A stretch of 64,000 bases of DNA from Symsagittifera roscoffensis (Eukaryota > Xenacoelomorpha > Acoela > Convolutidae): contig NC_087068.1 in NCBI RefSeq assembly GCF_963678635.1, forward strand, positions 16,619,872 through 16,683,871, written 5' to 3'. This document shows, piece by piece, positions 47,281 through 57,211 of the stretch. The notes under the pieces were generated by a model. That model was given only the letters and a program-made list of their open reading frames with translations. It was not told the DNA's origin and ran no database searches. The translations under genes were made by a program, and so were the position numbers. Positions within the stretch are counted from its first letter, which is position 1. Each line of letters begins with the position of its first letter.

Positions 47281-47606
47281 TCAAATATCGTTTGAGAACA
47301 ATACGTTCTTTGCTAGTACGATTAGCATAGCGACAATGGTCGTTTTCAGCCAATCAGGTTTGACTGCGAATCCGGTGTTTTCCGAGCCATCAGCTCCCGC
47401 ACCGTAAGTGCCAGGTTCGTCAGTTGCATTCACACCGTACTCGCCCTTACTCGGCATTGGGAGCGACTCGGGGTCGTAGAGGTACACGAAGTCGGAGGCA
47501 CGAGTGGCCACGATTATCGAGGCGTTGCAGAGGAGGGCGGGGCTGATGACGCCGTAGGTGCAGAGCTTCCCTCCTTGATCGACGTACACACCTCCACCAG
47601 TATCGC
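47281..47606 (-). CDS. S1-fold protease, last exon (GDTGGG motif, hydrophobic tail)
   Basis: The exon opens after ttttcag and, with one base from the previous exon, reads EGDTGGGVYVDQGGKLCTYG, VISPALLCNASIIVATRAS and DFVYLYDP. This is the C-terminal part of a chymotrypsin fold: the GDSGGP motif, the Cys-containing strand, and the VYTRVSxY-like helix approach. The nucleophile Ser is a Thr here (ACT, 47599-47601) and the usual final Pro is Gly. After the domain comes an acidic Gly-rich linker with an NAT site, then TTIVAMLIVLAKNVLF, a hydrophobic C-terminal segment that could be a membrane or GPI anchor. It is probably a pseudoprotease, or an enzyme with a Thr nucleophile. Confidence 0.85.
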
Positions 47607-48258
47607 CTGAAAATAATTGAAATATTTTTTTTTGAAAAAAGTGACAAAAAAAAGAAAATTAGTTGACCTAAGCTTAAGAAAGAATTCCAAAAATCTGAAA
47701 AGTTTTAAATATTTCTGTTTATGTTTAAGCAACTGAATCTTCCGGAAACGACTTAGAAGGTTTAAAACACTTATGATTGGAATTTGTTTGCTTGTATGGT
47801 CGAGACATTTTGCTTGTATGGCCGAGCCTAAAAACACAAACCCAAGAAATTGAAAGCTCATAAAACACTATAATCATCAAAAAAGCTCACTTCCATTTTT
47901 CGAAATTAAAAAAAATTGGAATATAACTTACGTTAAGTTGCTTTTTGAAAATTTTCCTAATTATGTTATCAAACAAATGAAAGGTTTTGCTAACGAAACC
48001 CAAAAGTCTGACTATTGTGTGACTGCACAGTGAAAAAAATAACTCAAAAAATAAAGTGATAATGCAAAAAAAAACGGTTTTATTTTTGTAGTTGCAGACA
48101 TTCAAATACAGACATTATTTTTTATTCAAAGTACTCAATATTTAAAAATAGATTTAATGATGGGAAAAGCGATATTATTTAACGCTGAATGATTCATAAT
48201 GGTCGATAATGGACCCTGATTGGTCCATGGTTGACCATAATCATACAAGATTTCTTAC

Positions 48259-48460
48259 CTTCGCAAGCAGTAGCGTTGAATCCTCCCTGGCTCGAATTTT
48301 GACCTTGACTGGGCGCCGCTGACTTGGCTTTCAGACAGATCAGGTCATCCCAGTACTCAATTATGGACCAGTTTCCAAAGAGGGATCTGTCAGAGTCCAT
48401 GAGTCCCTCCAAGCTCTTCCTACATTTGTCAGGGTCCGCCTCTATCTGCACGTCCAGTTT
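48259..48460 (-). CDS. S1-fold protease, middle exon
   Basis: The acceptor (ggctgtag) starts in phase 0 and the donor (GAAG|gtaaga) ends in phase 1; both match the neighbours. The protein reads KLDVQIEADPDKCRKSLEGL, MDSDRSLFGNWSIIEYWDD, LICLKAKSAAPSQGQNSSQG and GFNATACEG. In chymotrypsin-like enzymes this is the stretch from the 'V.I....C' strand through the 170-loop ('ICA') to the Cys just before the catalytic Ser. At the position that sets trypsin specificity (Asp189) the residue appears to be Thr, so trypsin-like cleavage after Arg/Lys is unlikely. Confidence 0.85.
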
Positions 48461-50023
48461 CTACAGCCAAAGACACAACAGACAAATAATTAGATAAACC
48501 AGATTCATGTTTAACATTCTCTGAACACTTAACGCCACTGTGGATTGCTTCTACTTACCAGAGGTCATCGCATCTGCTGACTAATTTGATCACGCTCTCT
48601 ACTGATTAACAAAAACAAAAAATAAATTTTATTTAAGAACACATCCTAGTCTCCTGGTAGCCATGAAAAGAAAATAAGATTATTTATATAAATAAAAAAG
48701 AAACAAAAAAACTAGAACTTACTAAAAAAATATGCTGGGTTTAAACGAAAAACAGTACATCAAACAACTTAAATCTACGATAAAATTTTTCCCAAATTTA
48801 GTTTGAACTTGGATTAAAAACATGTTTCGGCTTTTTGATAGAACTATTTACTCTCAAAATTAGAAAAAGAGAAAAAGAAAATCATTCATTCATTGTCTTT
48901 TTATTTTACGTGAAATTTGGAAATTAGCATTTGGTTTTTGAAAACTGCTAAGACGGACAGGACATTGAACAACCAACTAGACTTTAAAAATGCTAAGCAT
49001 CCATAGAGCTTATCTTTTGTCTCCATCTTGATTCATCGATCTTTCTTTCCTCGATAATTAATCTCATTGAAACTTTTTGTTGATTCTGTAAAGTATTTGG
49101 ACTTGTTTTTGAAGTGCAACCATAAACCAGCATTCTATACTGATAATTTTGTTGCATATAACTTTTTAACCCTCTTATGATTGTTCAACTGACATCATGT
49201 TTTTAGTTTGTTAGAGGAAGAAAAAAATTTGCGAAACTTTTTTTCACTTTTCGGATATGTTCAGTAACACTCAAATAGCGGTCAATTTGAACTAACCTCT
49301 TTTTCCTTTCTCAACACTTTCCAACTAAAACTAATTCATGGCATAAACTTTTTGGGCAGAAAATAATTGTTTTGGTTTTGTCCTGGTTCATGGTAACTTT
49401 TATTTTTGTCATCCACTTTGAATGTTGCTCAAATCCAGAGTTTTCTTCTGAAACTTCGCAAGTATGTTGGACTAATCTGCAAAATAAATAGAAAAAAATG
49501 GACCTAGAACTGATCCCTGAGGTATCCCGCGCATCATGAGCTGATTCCTAAGCGAATCTAGAACTGATGCCTGAGGTGCCCCGCACTCAATGTTCGCTAT
49601 GCAGTTTGTTGCAGTACGGTGCTGGAGTTTTCAAATATGATAGATAGTCAGCTGAAAAAAAATCTTTAAAATTTTAATTGATGAAATTGCAAAATTACAA
49701 TAATAATTAAATAAACGAAGATTTGTCGGAACGTTAGGAAGTTTTGTAAATCGTAACAGGCGAATCGCCGAACTTGAAACCATTTTACTCAGTGTGGAAA
49801 GTTTTTTGATTTTAATTATTGAAACTAAAAAAACAGACTCATGTTTTCAAAAAAGTTTCAATTTTTGAGCGGAAAAAAAGCATCAAAATTAGAAAAGTGC
49901 CAGAGAATTCAGGTTTAAAAATGAAAGACTTTGATTCTTTGCAATTTTCCTTTTTTATTTTCAAGTATCTTTATGACCGCTATTCGCCTTTACGTTATTG
50001 GAGAGTCTAAATTCTATTCAACT
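48461..50023. other. Protease intron DNA left of the gypsy element
   Basis: AT-rich intron. Nothing recognisable. A small duplication of 'gaactgatgcctgaggtgcccc' with 'gaactgatccctgaggtatccc' lies at 49506-49585. Confidence 0.45.
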
Positions 50024-50284
50024 TGTGATATGCGTTGCAATATCAAATTGAAAACAAGTTGGAATTCAATACTGTATTCTGAATATTGAATTTAGATTTT
50101 CTCTTTTCTTTGTTTTCTTATGTACTGAGAGATAGATCATTGTTAAGTACTCTGATCTCTCACTTAGTCTCAGTGTCATCACTTATGTATGACCTTGAGC
50201 GTACCATAAAATAATGATTTAACACCAGAGGTTGGCTGTACATACGTATAATAAATACTGCTACTGCAGTAGCGGTATGACACA
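50024..50284 (-). repeat. 3' LTR of the young gypsy element
   Basis: 261 bases, the same as the 5' LTR. It is preceded on the minus strand by the G-rich polypurine tract. Confidence 0.95.
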
Positions 50285-50292
50285 CCCCCCTC
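50285..50292 (-). other. Polypurine tract of the young gypsy element
   Basis: On the minus strand GAGGGGGG lies immediately before the 3' LTR (TGTGTCA). In LTR elements such a tract primes plus-strand DNA synthesis. Confidence 0.85.
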
Positions 50293-50393
50293 GGTGAAAG
50301 AAATAAATTATACAACATCAGTAGGATAATTTATTTAAAAGAGTTCAATTTACTCAGTTCTGAAGAAAGTCTTTTAGATGGATTATGTAAATT

Positions 50394-53300
50394 TCAGTTT
50401 TCCTCCAGCTCAATTTCCCAACTCGGGTTCCAATCTACTCCTTCATCTAAAGTAGCATATCCGAATTTTCGCATAAATAAATGTCTTTCAAGTCGTCGCA
50501 CTTTTGACTCCAAGGGTCTGTCGTCCCGATCTTTGAAATCTCTCAGTTGGTTTCTGTATTCTTTAAGTGCCTCCTTTAAAAGACCTCTTCCTGTAAGATT
50601 TTCGGATATTTCTTTGATTGAATGTTTTATCGGATCTCCGAATCGTTTGGGTTCTTTGTTCTTTGTTTGTCTAGAACTTCGTCGAACACCTGACTCTTCC
50701 GCACTTGATTCGTCCGAGAATCCTTGTGGTGGTTCGAAGTTTGTATCCAATTCTGAGCCTTTTTGAGGATTTTCTCTAAGTTCATCCGCAACTCGCTGCA
50801 CCCCTCTTTTTAACAGTTGGTCCGCGTACTTCTCCCAGTCAGACGGTGCCAAATTTCTATTGTGAAACGTCTCCACTATATCTTCCAAAGGGGTGTACGC
50901 GTCAATGCCCTTCAGTTTCGAACGCTGTTTGATTTTCGGCGTAGAGCTCGACTGGATTTTGGTATCTGCTATGACCGAATCCGGCTTAGATATTGCTTGC
51001 TCTTGTTCCGAGTTGACTGCAGTCGCAGTTTGGTTTGCGTTGGTTCCCTGTTGTTGCTTGCTTCGGCTTTTCTTCTCTTTTCCGCTCTTTTCCGGCTTAT
51101 TCGTGTTTGTTTCCTCTGCTGATTTTGGTCCCGCCAGGTTTGGTTTAGCTCTTTTTATTGCAAGATTCAGTTCTCCCCCGGCTTCTGTGTCCTTAGAAGT
51201 GACTATTGTTTGGCTCTTCTGAAAGCGCTCTGTTGGGTTCATTTCATTTGCAATTTCCATTTCTCCTTGGAGTTCATCCTCCGATTCCAGTTCCTCTAGT
51301 AGTTCTGGAGAACTGACTCGCTTGAACTTTCTTGTAGGTTCCGACGATGGACTTTTACTTGTGCTTCTCTGTTTTTCTTGTGTAAGTACGGTTTTTGATT
51401 GAGCTATGTCCGATTTTCTATAGATCGAACCGGCCGATGTCTTAATTGTTGATTCCGTTTCTGAAGCTATTTTCCCCTTTAGTGGTCTGGTTAGGGCTTG
51501 TCCGCTTTTCCTTAGAGGGTCCTTTCTAAGTATTGTCTTGGGTGGTGACTTGCATTGGTTTTCTACTTTATCTTCCACGAATCCTTTTTCCCAAGAGTAA
51601 ATCATTTCTTTTCGAAGATCGGGATTGAGTTGACCTGTCTCGTCCACTAATTTCCTGATGTCATTTTTAGCTGCATCCCTTCTTTCGTAGTTCCATCGGG
51701 CATTTGCCTCCAACAATTCCTTTAGGGCTTTGGCTCTTTCTTTGTCTCTGTCCGATGTTATCTGCTGCTTGTGCAGTGGGCTTGTATCCCTGCTCAGTTG
51801 TCCCTTGCGCACTATCTTGAGATTCTCTCTCGACTGATCAATCCTCCGTTTCATTTGAGACGCAGTCAGTGCTGAGCGTTCCAAGTGTTGTTTGTCTAAA
51901 GAATCAGAATTATTTAAAAACCTATCCCTCACAATTTTAAATTCTGTTTTTGGTAGTCTGCCGAAATGTGCTTGGAACGGGGATACTTGAATTGTTTTCT
52001 GCTTGTTCCATCGTAAATCTCGCATTATAATACTGAGACATAATTTGATTGATTTATTATTTTCATCGAGCATCATCACTCCCAGTCTTCTTTTTATTGT
52101 TTGAATTGTACGTTCAACCAACCCACAACCTCTGTGATCCCCCACCGGACAGAATTTTTGTTCGATATTAAGTTCCGAACAAAATTTTTTTAGAGTTTTT
52201 CCCTTAAAGCCTGAAAATTGATCCGAACGAATTGATTCAGGGACTCCATGTGTGTCGATATATGATCTCAAGAATTTTGCTGTGCTCTTTCCACTTGTGG
52301 ATTTTGTAACCTTCACTGATGGAAATTTTGAGAATCGATCAATAGCTACTAACAGATAGATTTTTTTTCCTTTCTGATTTTCTATAGGCCCAGCGTAGTC
52401 TAGTTGTACCTCCTGTCCCGGCTGCGTGAGCAGTGGTAGTGGTTTTGACGAATTTTTCGAAATAAGGTATTTAACATTCTTACCATATCTGGTACAACTA
52501 CGGCACTCCTCTGCCAAATTCACGATGTCCTTATTCATGTGTGGCCACCACAGATATTGCGCTGCTCCCAACATCGCTTCCTGTCCTGGGTGTCCCCGAT
52601 GTATTCGTTTGAGGACAGCTTGTCGTAGTTGAACTGGTACCGCTAGCCGATTATTGACTAAGATGCAGTCGTCCTGAACTGCCATCTGCGACCACAACGG
52701 ATTTGTATAGGGTCCCATCAATTCGAATCCTTGTTTGTCCCCTCTCTCTACCACTCTCCTGAGGCGGTCCATCCACGTGTCTTCTGTGGTCAGTTCTGCT
52801 AGTAAGTTTTTGTCGAACAGTTTTGCGAGGTTGTCCAGAGTCTCTACTTGTTGCTGCTTTTGCAGTCTTGATTTTCCTAGACCCTTTGGCGGTTGAATTG
52901 AGCATACTTCCTCCTCACTCTCCGCCTCTTCTGTGGTTGTAAGGTCGACTTCTAATACATTCACCTCACTGAGTTTTCGTTCTGTCGATGCGATCGGTTT
53001 TGACGATGTTGGACTTGATTCGTCTTCCAAATTGTCCCTGACTTCTTGAGTATCGGCCACCAGTTCTCGATTTTCCTGAACATTGTTTTCTCCGCCTATT
53101 AGCTGCCAGAATGAGAGCAGTCTTTGGTCCGCTATTCGTTGTTGTTCCGGTTCCAGTGACCATTTTACTCGTTGTGCTTGACGTGTTTCGCTGTCTGAGC
53201 TGTCCCTATTTTTTCTGCCTCCTCTTATAATTTTTCTCGTACGTTGTACTGTCTCTGTGATCTCCTCCTCTCCCGAGAGTTCGTTATTGGTGGAAAATGA

Positions 53301-56300
53301 TCGGTTCCACTTTGGGTCCATTAGGCTTTCTTCACGCTCCTCGTTCCGCCAATCTTGTGGTGGGCTGGACCACCAGTCGTATGTTCTGTTTGCATTTTCT
53401 GACATCTCGATTCTTGAGTCTGTTTTTTCTATTTTTTTCGGTACTGGTCGTTTTTTCGTTTTGCAATTATTTAAGACTGACTGTTTGCTGGGTTGATTTG
53501 ACAAAAGAGTGATTTGTTTCTGTTGAACTGTTGTGTTCAGCTGTTTTTGCAGTCGTGGAAACTGTTTTCTCTCGTTCCGGTCGAGCTTTGTTCGGTTTTG
53601 ACCGTTTTGGTTGCTATAGCAACCATTACTTGATGACTGTTTCCTAACATTCCTTCTAGAACATTCTAGAACGTTTTCGTTCCGGTTGAGCGACCTTGAA
53701 TCTTTAAGCCTACTGTTCCAGCAGTCGAACGCTTCATGAAAAGAGTTTATTGTTGCTACTACAAACTTTTCGTCTAATTCTGATTCGGGCCAGGGATCAT
53801 TGAAAGGATCACGCGATAAATAATCAACTATGCCCATGTCCCTCCCCGGAATGTGAACTATGTTGAACTGATACGGCAGTAACCGGTCAACCCACCGGGT
53901 TAGGCGTGATTGGTAGGTCTTGTTCGATTGATTAACATCCAGTGCTGTTGTAAGCGCTTTATGGTCAGTTGCGATGGTAAATGGTTTCCCCAGAAGGTAG
54001 TGTTTATATCTATCTACTGCCCAAACAACTGCCAATAATTCCAACTCATTTGTTGAATATTTTTTTTCTTGCGCATTTAGGTATCGGGAAGCGAACGAAA
54101 TTGGGACCCACAACCCTTCATCATTTTGTTGTTCTAAAGTGGACCCTAGTCCATCATGGCTAGCATCGCATTTAACTCGTGTTTCCCGATTTGCATCGTA
54201 ATAATGCACTTTCGTAATATTCGCCACAGCTCCTTTTATAGCATTAAATGCTTCTGTGTGAACATCCCCCCACTCGAATTTTTTCACCGGTAGTTTCATG
54301 TTTTTTAACTTTTTCTTTTGATTTTCTTCTTTAAGAAGTGGTCTTAATTTTTCTGTCAGACTTGCTACGTTAGGTATAAATTTAGCTAAATGATTTATAC
54401 TTCCTAGAAATGACCTTAGTTGTTTTAGGGATTTGGGCGGGTTCAAGTTTACTACCGCTTCCGTTTTAGTGATCTTCGGTCTAACCCCTTCTTCTGAGAG
54501 ATGATGACCCAACCAATTCACTTCTTGTTTGAAAAATTCACATTTTGATAGTTTCAGTGCCAAGTTTTCCGCATCCAATTTCTTTAATACTGCTTCTACT
54601 AGATTGGCATGTTCGATTTCACTTCCCTTTGACACAATAAGTATGTCATCCAGAAAACAGAACGTGTTTTTAGCGTGATTGATGGTTCTATCCATAGCCT
54701 TTTGAAATTCAGCTGGCATATCTGCTAGTCCGTAGAATCCTGTCAAGAATCTGTAAGTTCCGGTTGCTTTTCCGCCCACAATGTTAAAGTTGCATTGCCT
54801 AGCTGTATCCTCAGCTAATTTTAGTTGACTGTACGCATATTTCAAATCTAACACCGAAAAATATAGCGTACCCTTTTTGTTTTCAGTTACAATCTGGCTT
54901 ACCCCATCAATAAGTTCATCTACATTTGGCATTTGGTATTTGTTTTTGAACAATTGTCTATTGATTGGTTTCGCGTCCATTGCCAATTTTATTGAGTCGT
55001 CCTTCTTTACTGTTATCACAATCGGGGCGATAAAGCAATCACTTGTACACTTATCAAGTTTTGTTATATGACCTTCTGTCAATAACTTCTCGATTTCTTT
55101 TTCGACTTTATCTTGTATATGAATTGGGATTCTTCTCCCCTTTTCTTGTATCGGACATAGTGGGTATTTGAATTTTGAACTGACGATGTGGTTTTTAGAA
55201 ATGCCTTGCCTTTCGAATAAGTTCTTAAATTTATTTAAAAATATTTCTTTCCAACCTTCCGACTGCTCGCACATGAGCACGTCAAACCTGGTGAGTTCTT
55301 TTGGCGCTGTTCTTTGTGTAGTCACTATTCCCACTTGTCCTTGCAAGTCTAATCCCATGATGCATCTAGTTTTTCGCTCTGATACCAGAAAGGTTGCGCC
55401 CTTAACTTCCCAGCCCGCTGACCTCAGATTGGTTTTTAGGGCTCCCAGGATACTGATCGGTTGTTTGTTGTAGTCCACAAATTTTGTTTGTAAGTTCAAT
55501 TTGTCAGACGGTATGAATCTCACTTTGTTTGATTTTTCCATGATTTCTTTCGTCGTTGCCCAGTTAAGAAATGAAACAGGACTACCAGTATCCACTGTTA
55601 GCTGAATAATCTGGTTATCTATTCGTACCATAGCCTTTAGTGACTTTACGCGGTTCAATGTTGGATCTCGAATAGAGTCTATTTTCTGAACTCTAACCAC
55701 TTTTCCGTTTGTTTCTTTTCTCATCTCATTTATTCGATCTTTCACATATTTTGAAACTCGTTCATTTTCCGGTTGTTGAGTTTGTATCAACATGACTTCA
55801 AATTCACTACAAGACCCAACACCTTCACTGATCTGGTCGCATTCCACTATCGATTCTTCCGAATCTTCCGCAACTTCACTTACTTGTTGTGATCTGCACA
55901 TTTTAGCGAAATGATTTGGTTTACCACAGTTTTTACAGTCCTTTCCCATCGCTGGACAATTTTTTAGGTGTCCTTGTTCAAACGTCCTTCCACATCTATT
56001 ACATGGTTTTGTTTTCGTGTTTTTATTTTTGTTATTATTCTGTCTGTTATTATTTTCTCTTCTATTTGGAGTTTTGGTTTTCCCCCCCAAATTTCGAACT
56101 GCCATTACAGGTTCCTGTTTTATTCTTACACCCGATGTGTAATTGCTACTTGATCCTCCTGCCGCCGCAGCATTAGTCTTTTGAAATGCCATTGTGGTTA
56201 ACTTGCTATGTTCGAATTTTATAGCCCTTTTTAGAACTTCCTCTGGATCCAGGGTTTCGAATGTCAACGTGTCCTGTAATGTCATGTTCTTCATCTTCGA

Positions 56301-56951
56301 GATGAACAAGTCTCGCACTATTTCATTTTCCAATGTTCCTAGTTCTGATCGGGCTGCTTGAGCAGTTAACGCTGCGTGGAATGATTCCAGAGATTCTCCA
56401 GGTTCTTGCATTCTCGTAAATAACTTGTATCTCTCGTATGTTACACATTTCACTTTTTGAAACGAGACTTCTGCCAACTCTGTTACTTCTCTGAACGTCA
56501 TTTTCGATATTTCTGCGTGCGGATTCTTTTGTAGGAATCTTTTCTTTCCCTCAGTGCCCAAAGATAGAAATAGTCGTGACACCAGTTTCTTTTGTACTTC
56601 GTTGTAGAAGACATTGTGTCCGACTCGTGGGCCTCTTGTTCTTTTCTCTTCGTTCTCCAATGCTACTCTGTCTCTAGCTAGTTTATCTCTAAGAATTCTG
56701 GCGTTCCTCGCATCTTCGTTCTCCCCATCCCTGGGCGTTTCCGGGCGTGGTGGTGGTTCCTCTAATATGTCTTTTGGTTCTTCCAAAATAATCTCTGGGT
56801 TCACATTTTCTTTGACCGTAACCGCCATGAGAAATTGTTCGAACCAGATTTTAAATTGCCACGGAGGGTCTAGATTCGCTGATGCCCAAAATACCGGGAT
56901 TCCCATATCCGTTCTGTTGTCTTGAGCTGCGAATCCTGCTGACTGCGCCAT
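50394..56951 (-). CDS. Gag-Pol polyprotein of the young gypsy element, one frame
   Basis: 2185 residues in a single frame without a gag/pol shift. By position: Gag (about 1-310); two Cys/His knuckles near 317-352, the second a standard CX2CX4HX4C; aspartic protease with DTGSP near 454; reverse transcriptase with FLDD near 768; RNase H beginning near 925; a long low-complexity, charged spacer (about 1080-1400); integrase with an HHCC zinc site starting near 1451 and D, D, E at 1518, 1577 and 1613 (D-58-D-35-E). A further 550-residue charged tail contains a 'RRSSRQTK' stretch typical of post-integrase regions. No envelope protein is present. The single frame and the long spacer and tail are unusual but known within the group. 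Confidence 0.95.
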   Translation of the reverse strand: MAQSAGFAAQDNRTDMGIPVFWASANLDPPWQFKIWFEQFLMAVTVKENVNPEIILEEPKDILEEPPPRPETPRDGENEDARNARILRDKLARDRVALENEEKRTRGPRVGHNVFYNEVQKKLVSRLFLSLGTEGKKRFLQKNPHAEISKMTFREVTELAEVSFQKVKCVTYERYKLFTRMQEPGESLESFHAALTAQAARSELGTLENEIVRDLFISKMKNMTLQDTLTFETLDPEEVLKRAIKFEHSKLTTMAFQKTNAAAAGGSSSNYTSGVRIKQEPVMAVRNLGGKTKTPNRRENNNRQNNNKNKNTKTKPCNRCGRTFEQGHLKNCPAMGKDCKNCGKPNHFAKMCRSQQVSEVAEDSEESIVECDQISEGVGSCSEFEVMLIQTQQPENERVSKYVKDRINEMRKETNGKVVRVQKIDSIRDPTLNRVKSLKAMVRIDNQIIQLTVDTGSPVSFLNWATTKEIMEKSNKVRFIPSDKLNLQTKFVDYNKQPISILGALKTNLRSAGWEVKGATFLVSERKTRCIMGLDLQGQVGIVTTQRTAPKELTRFDVLMCEQSEGWKEIFLNKFKNLFERQGISKNHIVSSKFKYPLCPIQEKGRRIPIHIQDKVEKEIEKLLTEGHITKLDKCTSDCFIAPIVITVKKDDSIKLAMDAKPINRQLFKNKYQMPNVDELIDGVSQIVTENKKGTLYFSVLDLKYAYSQLKLAEDTARQCNFNIVGGKATGTYRFLTGFYGLADMPAEFQKAMDRTINHAKNTFCFLDDILIVSKGSEIEHANLVEAVLKKLDAENLALKLSKCEFFKQEVNWLGHHLSEEGVRPKITKTEAVVNLNPPKSLKQLRSFLGSINHLAKFIPNVASLTEKLRPLLKEENQKKKLKNMKLPVKKFEWGDVHTEAFNAIKGAVANITKVHYYDANRETRVKCDASHDGLGSTLEQQNDEGLWVPISFASRYLNAQEKKYSTNELELLAVVWAVDRYKHYLLGKPFTIATDHKALTTALDVNQSNKTYQSRLTRWVDRLLPYQFNIVHIPGRDMGIVDYLSRDPFNDPWPESELDEKFVVATINSFHEAFDCWNSRLKDSRSLNRNENVLECSRRNVRKQSSSNGCYSNQNGQNRTKLDRNERKQFPRLQKQLNTTVQQKQITLLSNQPSKQSVLNNCKTKKRPVPKKIEKTDSRIEMSENANRTYDWWSSPPQDWRNEEREESLMDPKWNRSFSTNNELSGEEEITETVQRTRKIIRGGRKNRDSSDSETRQAQRVKWSLEPEQQRIADQRLLSFWQLIGGENNVQENRELVADTQEVRDNLEDESSPTSSKPIASTERKLSEVNVLEVDLTTTEEAESEEEVCSIQPPKGLGKSRLQKQQQVETLDNLAKLFDKNLLAELTTEDTWMDRLRRVVERGDKQGFELMGPYTNPLWSQMAVQDDCILVNNRLAVPVQLRQAVLKRIHRGHPGQEAMLGAAQYLWWPHMNKDIVNLAEECRSCTRYGKNVKYLISKNSSKPLPLLTQPGQEVQLDYAGPIENQKGKKIYLLVAIDRFSKFPSVKVTKSTSGKSTAKFLRSYIDTHGVPESIRSDQFSGFKGKTLKKFCSELNIEQKFCPVGDHRGCGLVERTIQTIKRRLGVMMLDENNKSIKLCLSIIMRDLRWNKQKTIQVSPFQAHFGRLPKTEFKIVRDRFLNNSDSLDKQHLERSALTASQMKRRIDQSRENLKIVRKGQLSRDTSPLHKQQITSDRDKERAKALKELLEANARWNYERRDAAKNDIRKLVDETGQLNPDLRKEMIYSWEKGFVEDKVENQCKSPPKTILRKDPLRKSGQALTRPLKGKIASETESTIKTSAGSIYRKSDIAQSKTVLTQEKQRSTSKSPSSEPTRKFKRVSSPELLEELESEDELQGEMEIANEMNPTERFQKSQTIVTSKDTEAGGELNLAIKRAKPNLAGPKSAEETNTNKPEKSGKEKKSRSKQQQGTNANQTATAVNSEQEQAISKPDSVIADTKIQSSSTPKIKQRSKLKGIDAYTPLEDIVETFHNRNLAPSDWEKYADQLLKRGVQRVADELRENPQKGSELDTNFEPPQGFSDESSAEESGVRRSSRQTKNKEPKRFGDPIKHSIKEISENLTGRGLLKEALKEYRNQLRDFKDRDDRPLESKVRRLERHLFMRKFGYATLDEGVDWNPSWEIELEEN

Positions 56952-56952
56952 G
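56935..56952 (-). other. Primer-binding site overlapping the gag ATG (young element)
   Basis: Directly after the LTR comes TGGCGCAGTCAGCAGG. Its complement (CCTGCTGACTGCGCCA) has the form of a serine-type tRNA 3' end with CCA, close to the site known from the Drosophila 17.6/297 group. The sequence that follows also looks like the complement of a T-arm (GCGAATCC). The A of the gag start codon is the last LTR base, and the TG is the start of this site. Confidence 0.85.
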
Positions 56953-57211
56953 TGATATGCGTTGCAATATCAAATTGAAAACAAGTTGGAATTCAATACT
57001 GTATTCTGAATATTGAATTTAGATTTTCTCTTTTCTTTGTTTTCTTATGTACTGAGAGATAGATCATTGTTAAGTACTCTGATCTCTCACTTAGTCTCAG
57101 TGTCATCACTTATGTATGACCTTGAGCGTACCATAAAATAATGATTTAACACCAGAGGTTGGCTGTACATACGTATAATAAATACTGCTACTGCAGTAGC
57201 GGTATGACACA
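56951..57211 (-). repeat. 5' LTR of the young gypsy element
   Basis: In element orientation it begins TGTGTCATACCGCTACTGC and ends TATCACA, obeying the TG..CA rule. It shows no difference from 50024-50284 on direct comparison. It should carry the element's promoter. Confidence 0.95.

Larger units (their letters stand above)
50024..57211 (-). mobile_element. Whole-looking young Ty3/gypsy LTR retrotransposon
   Basis: A 7.19-kb element on the minus strand. It has two 261-bp LTRs that I could not tell apart, a primer-binding site next to the 5' LTR, one uninterrupted gag-pol frame, and a polypurine tract (GAGGGGGG) next to the 3' LTR. The domain order (protease, RT, RNase H, integrase) is Ty3/gypsy. 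No envelope frame was seen. AACT flanks both ends (50020-50023 and 57211-57214, the latter sharing the final A), consistent with a 4-bp target duplication. Indistinguishable LTRs mean a very recent insertion. It looks whole and lies in a protease intron, in the same orientation as the gene. Confidence 0.95.

Noticed and set aside
47514-47861. 115-codon minus-strand frame near the last protease exon
   Set aside because: It overlaps the true exon in another frame and continues into intron. The spliced reading gives a clear protease fold.
50533-56925. Many + strand frames opposite the gypsy gag-pol
   Set aside because: They are shadows of the long minus-strand frame and have no motifs of their own.
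50024-57211. An envelope gene in the young gypsy element
   Set aside because: The frame after integrase is a charged tail with no signal peptide, Cys pattern or membrane segment, and no separate frame is present.
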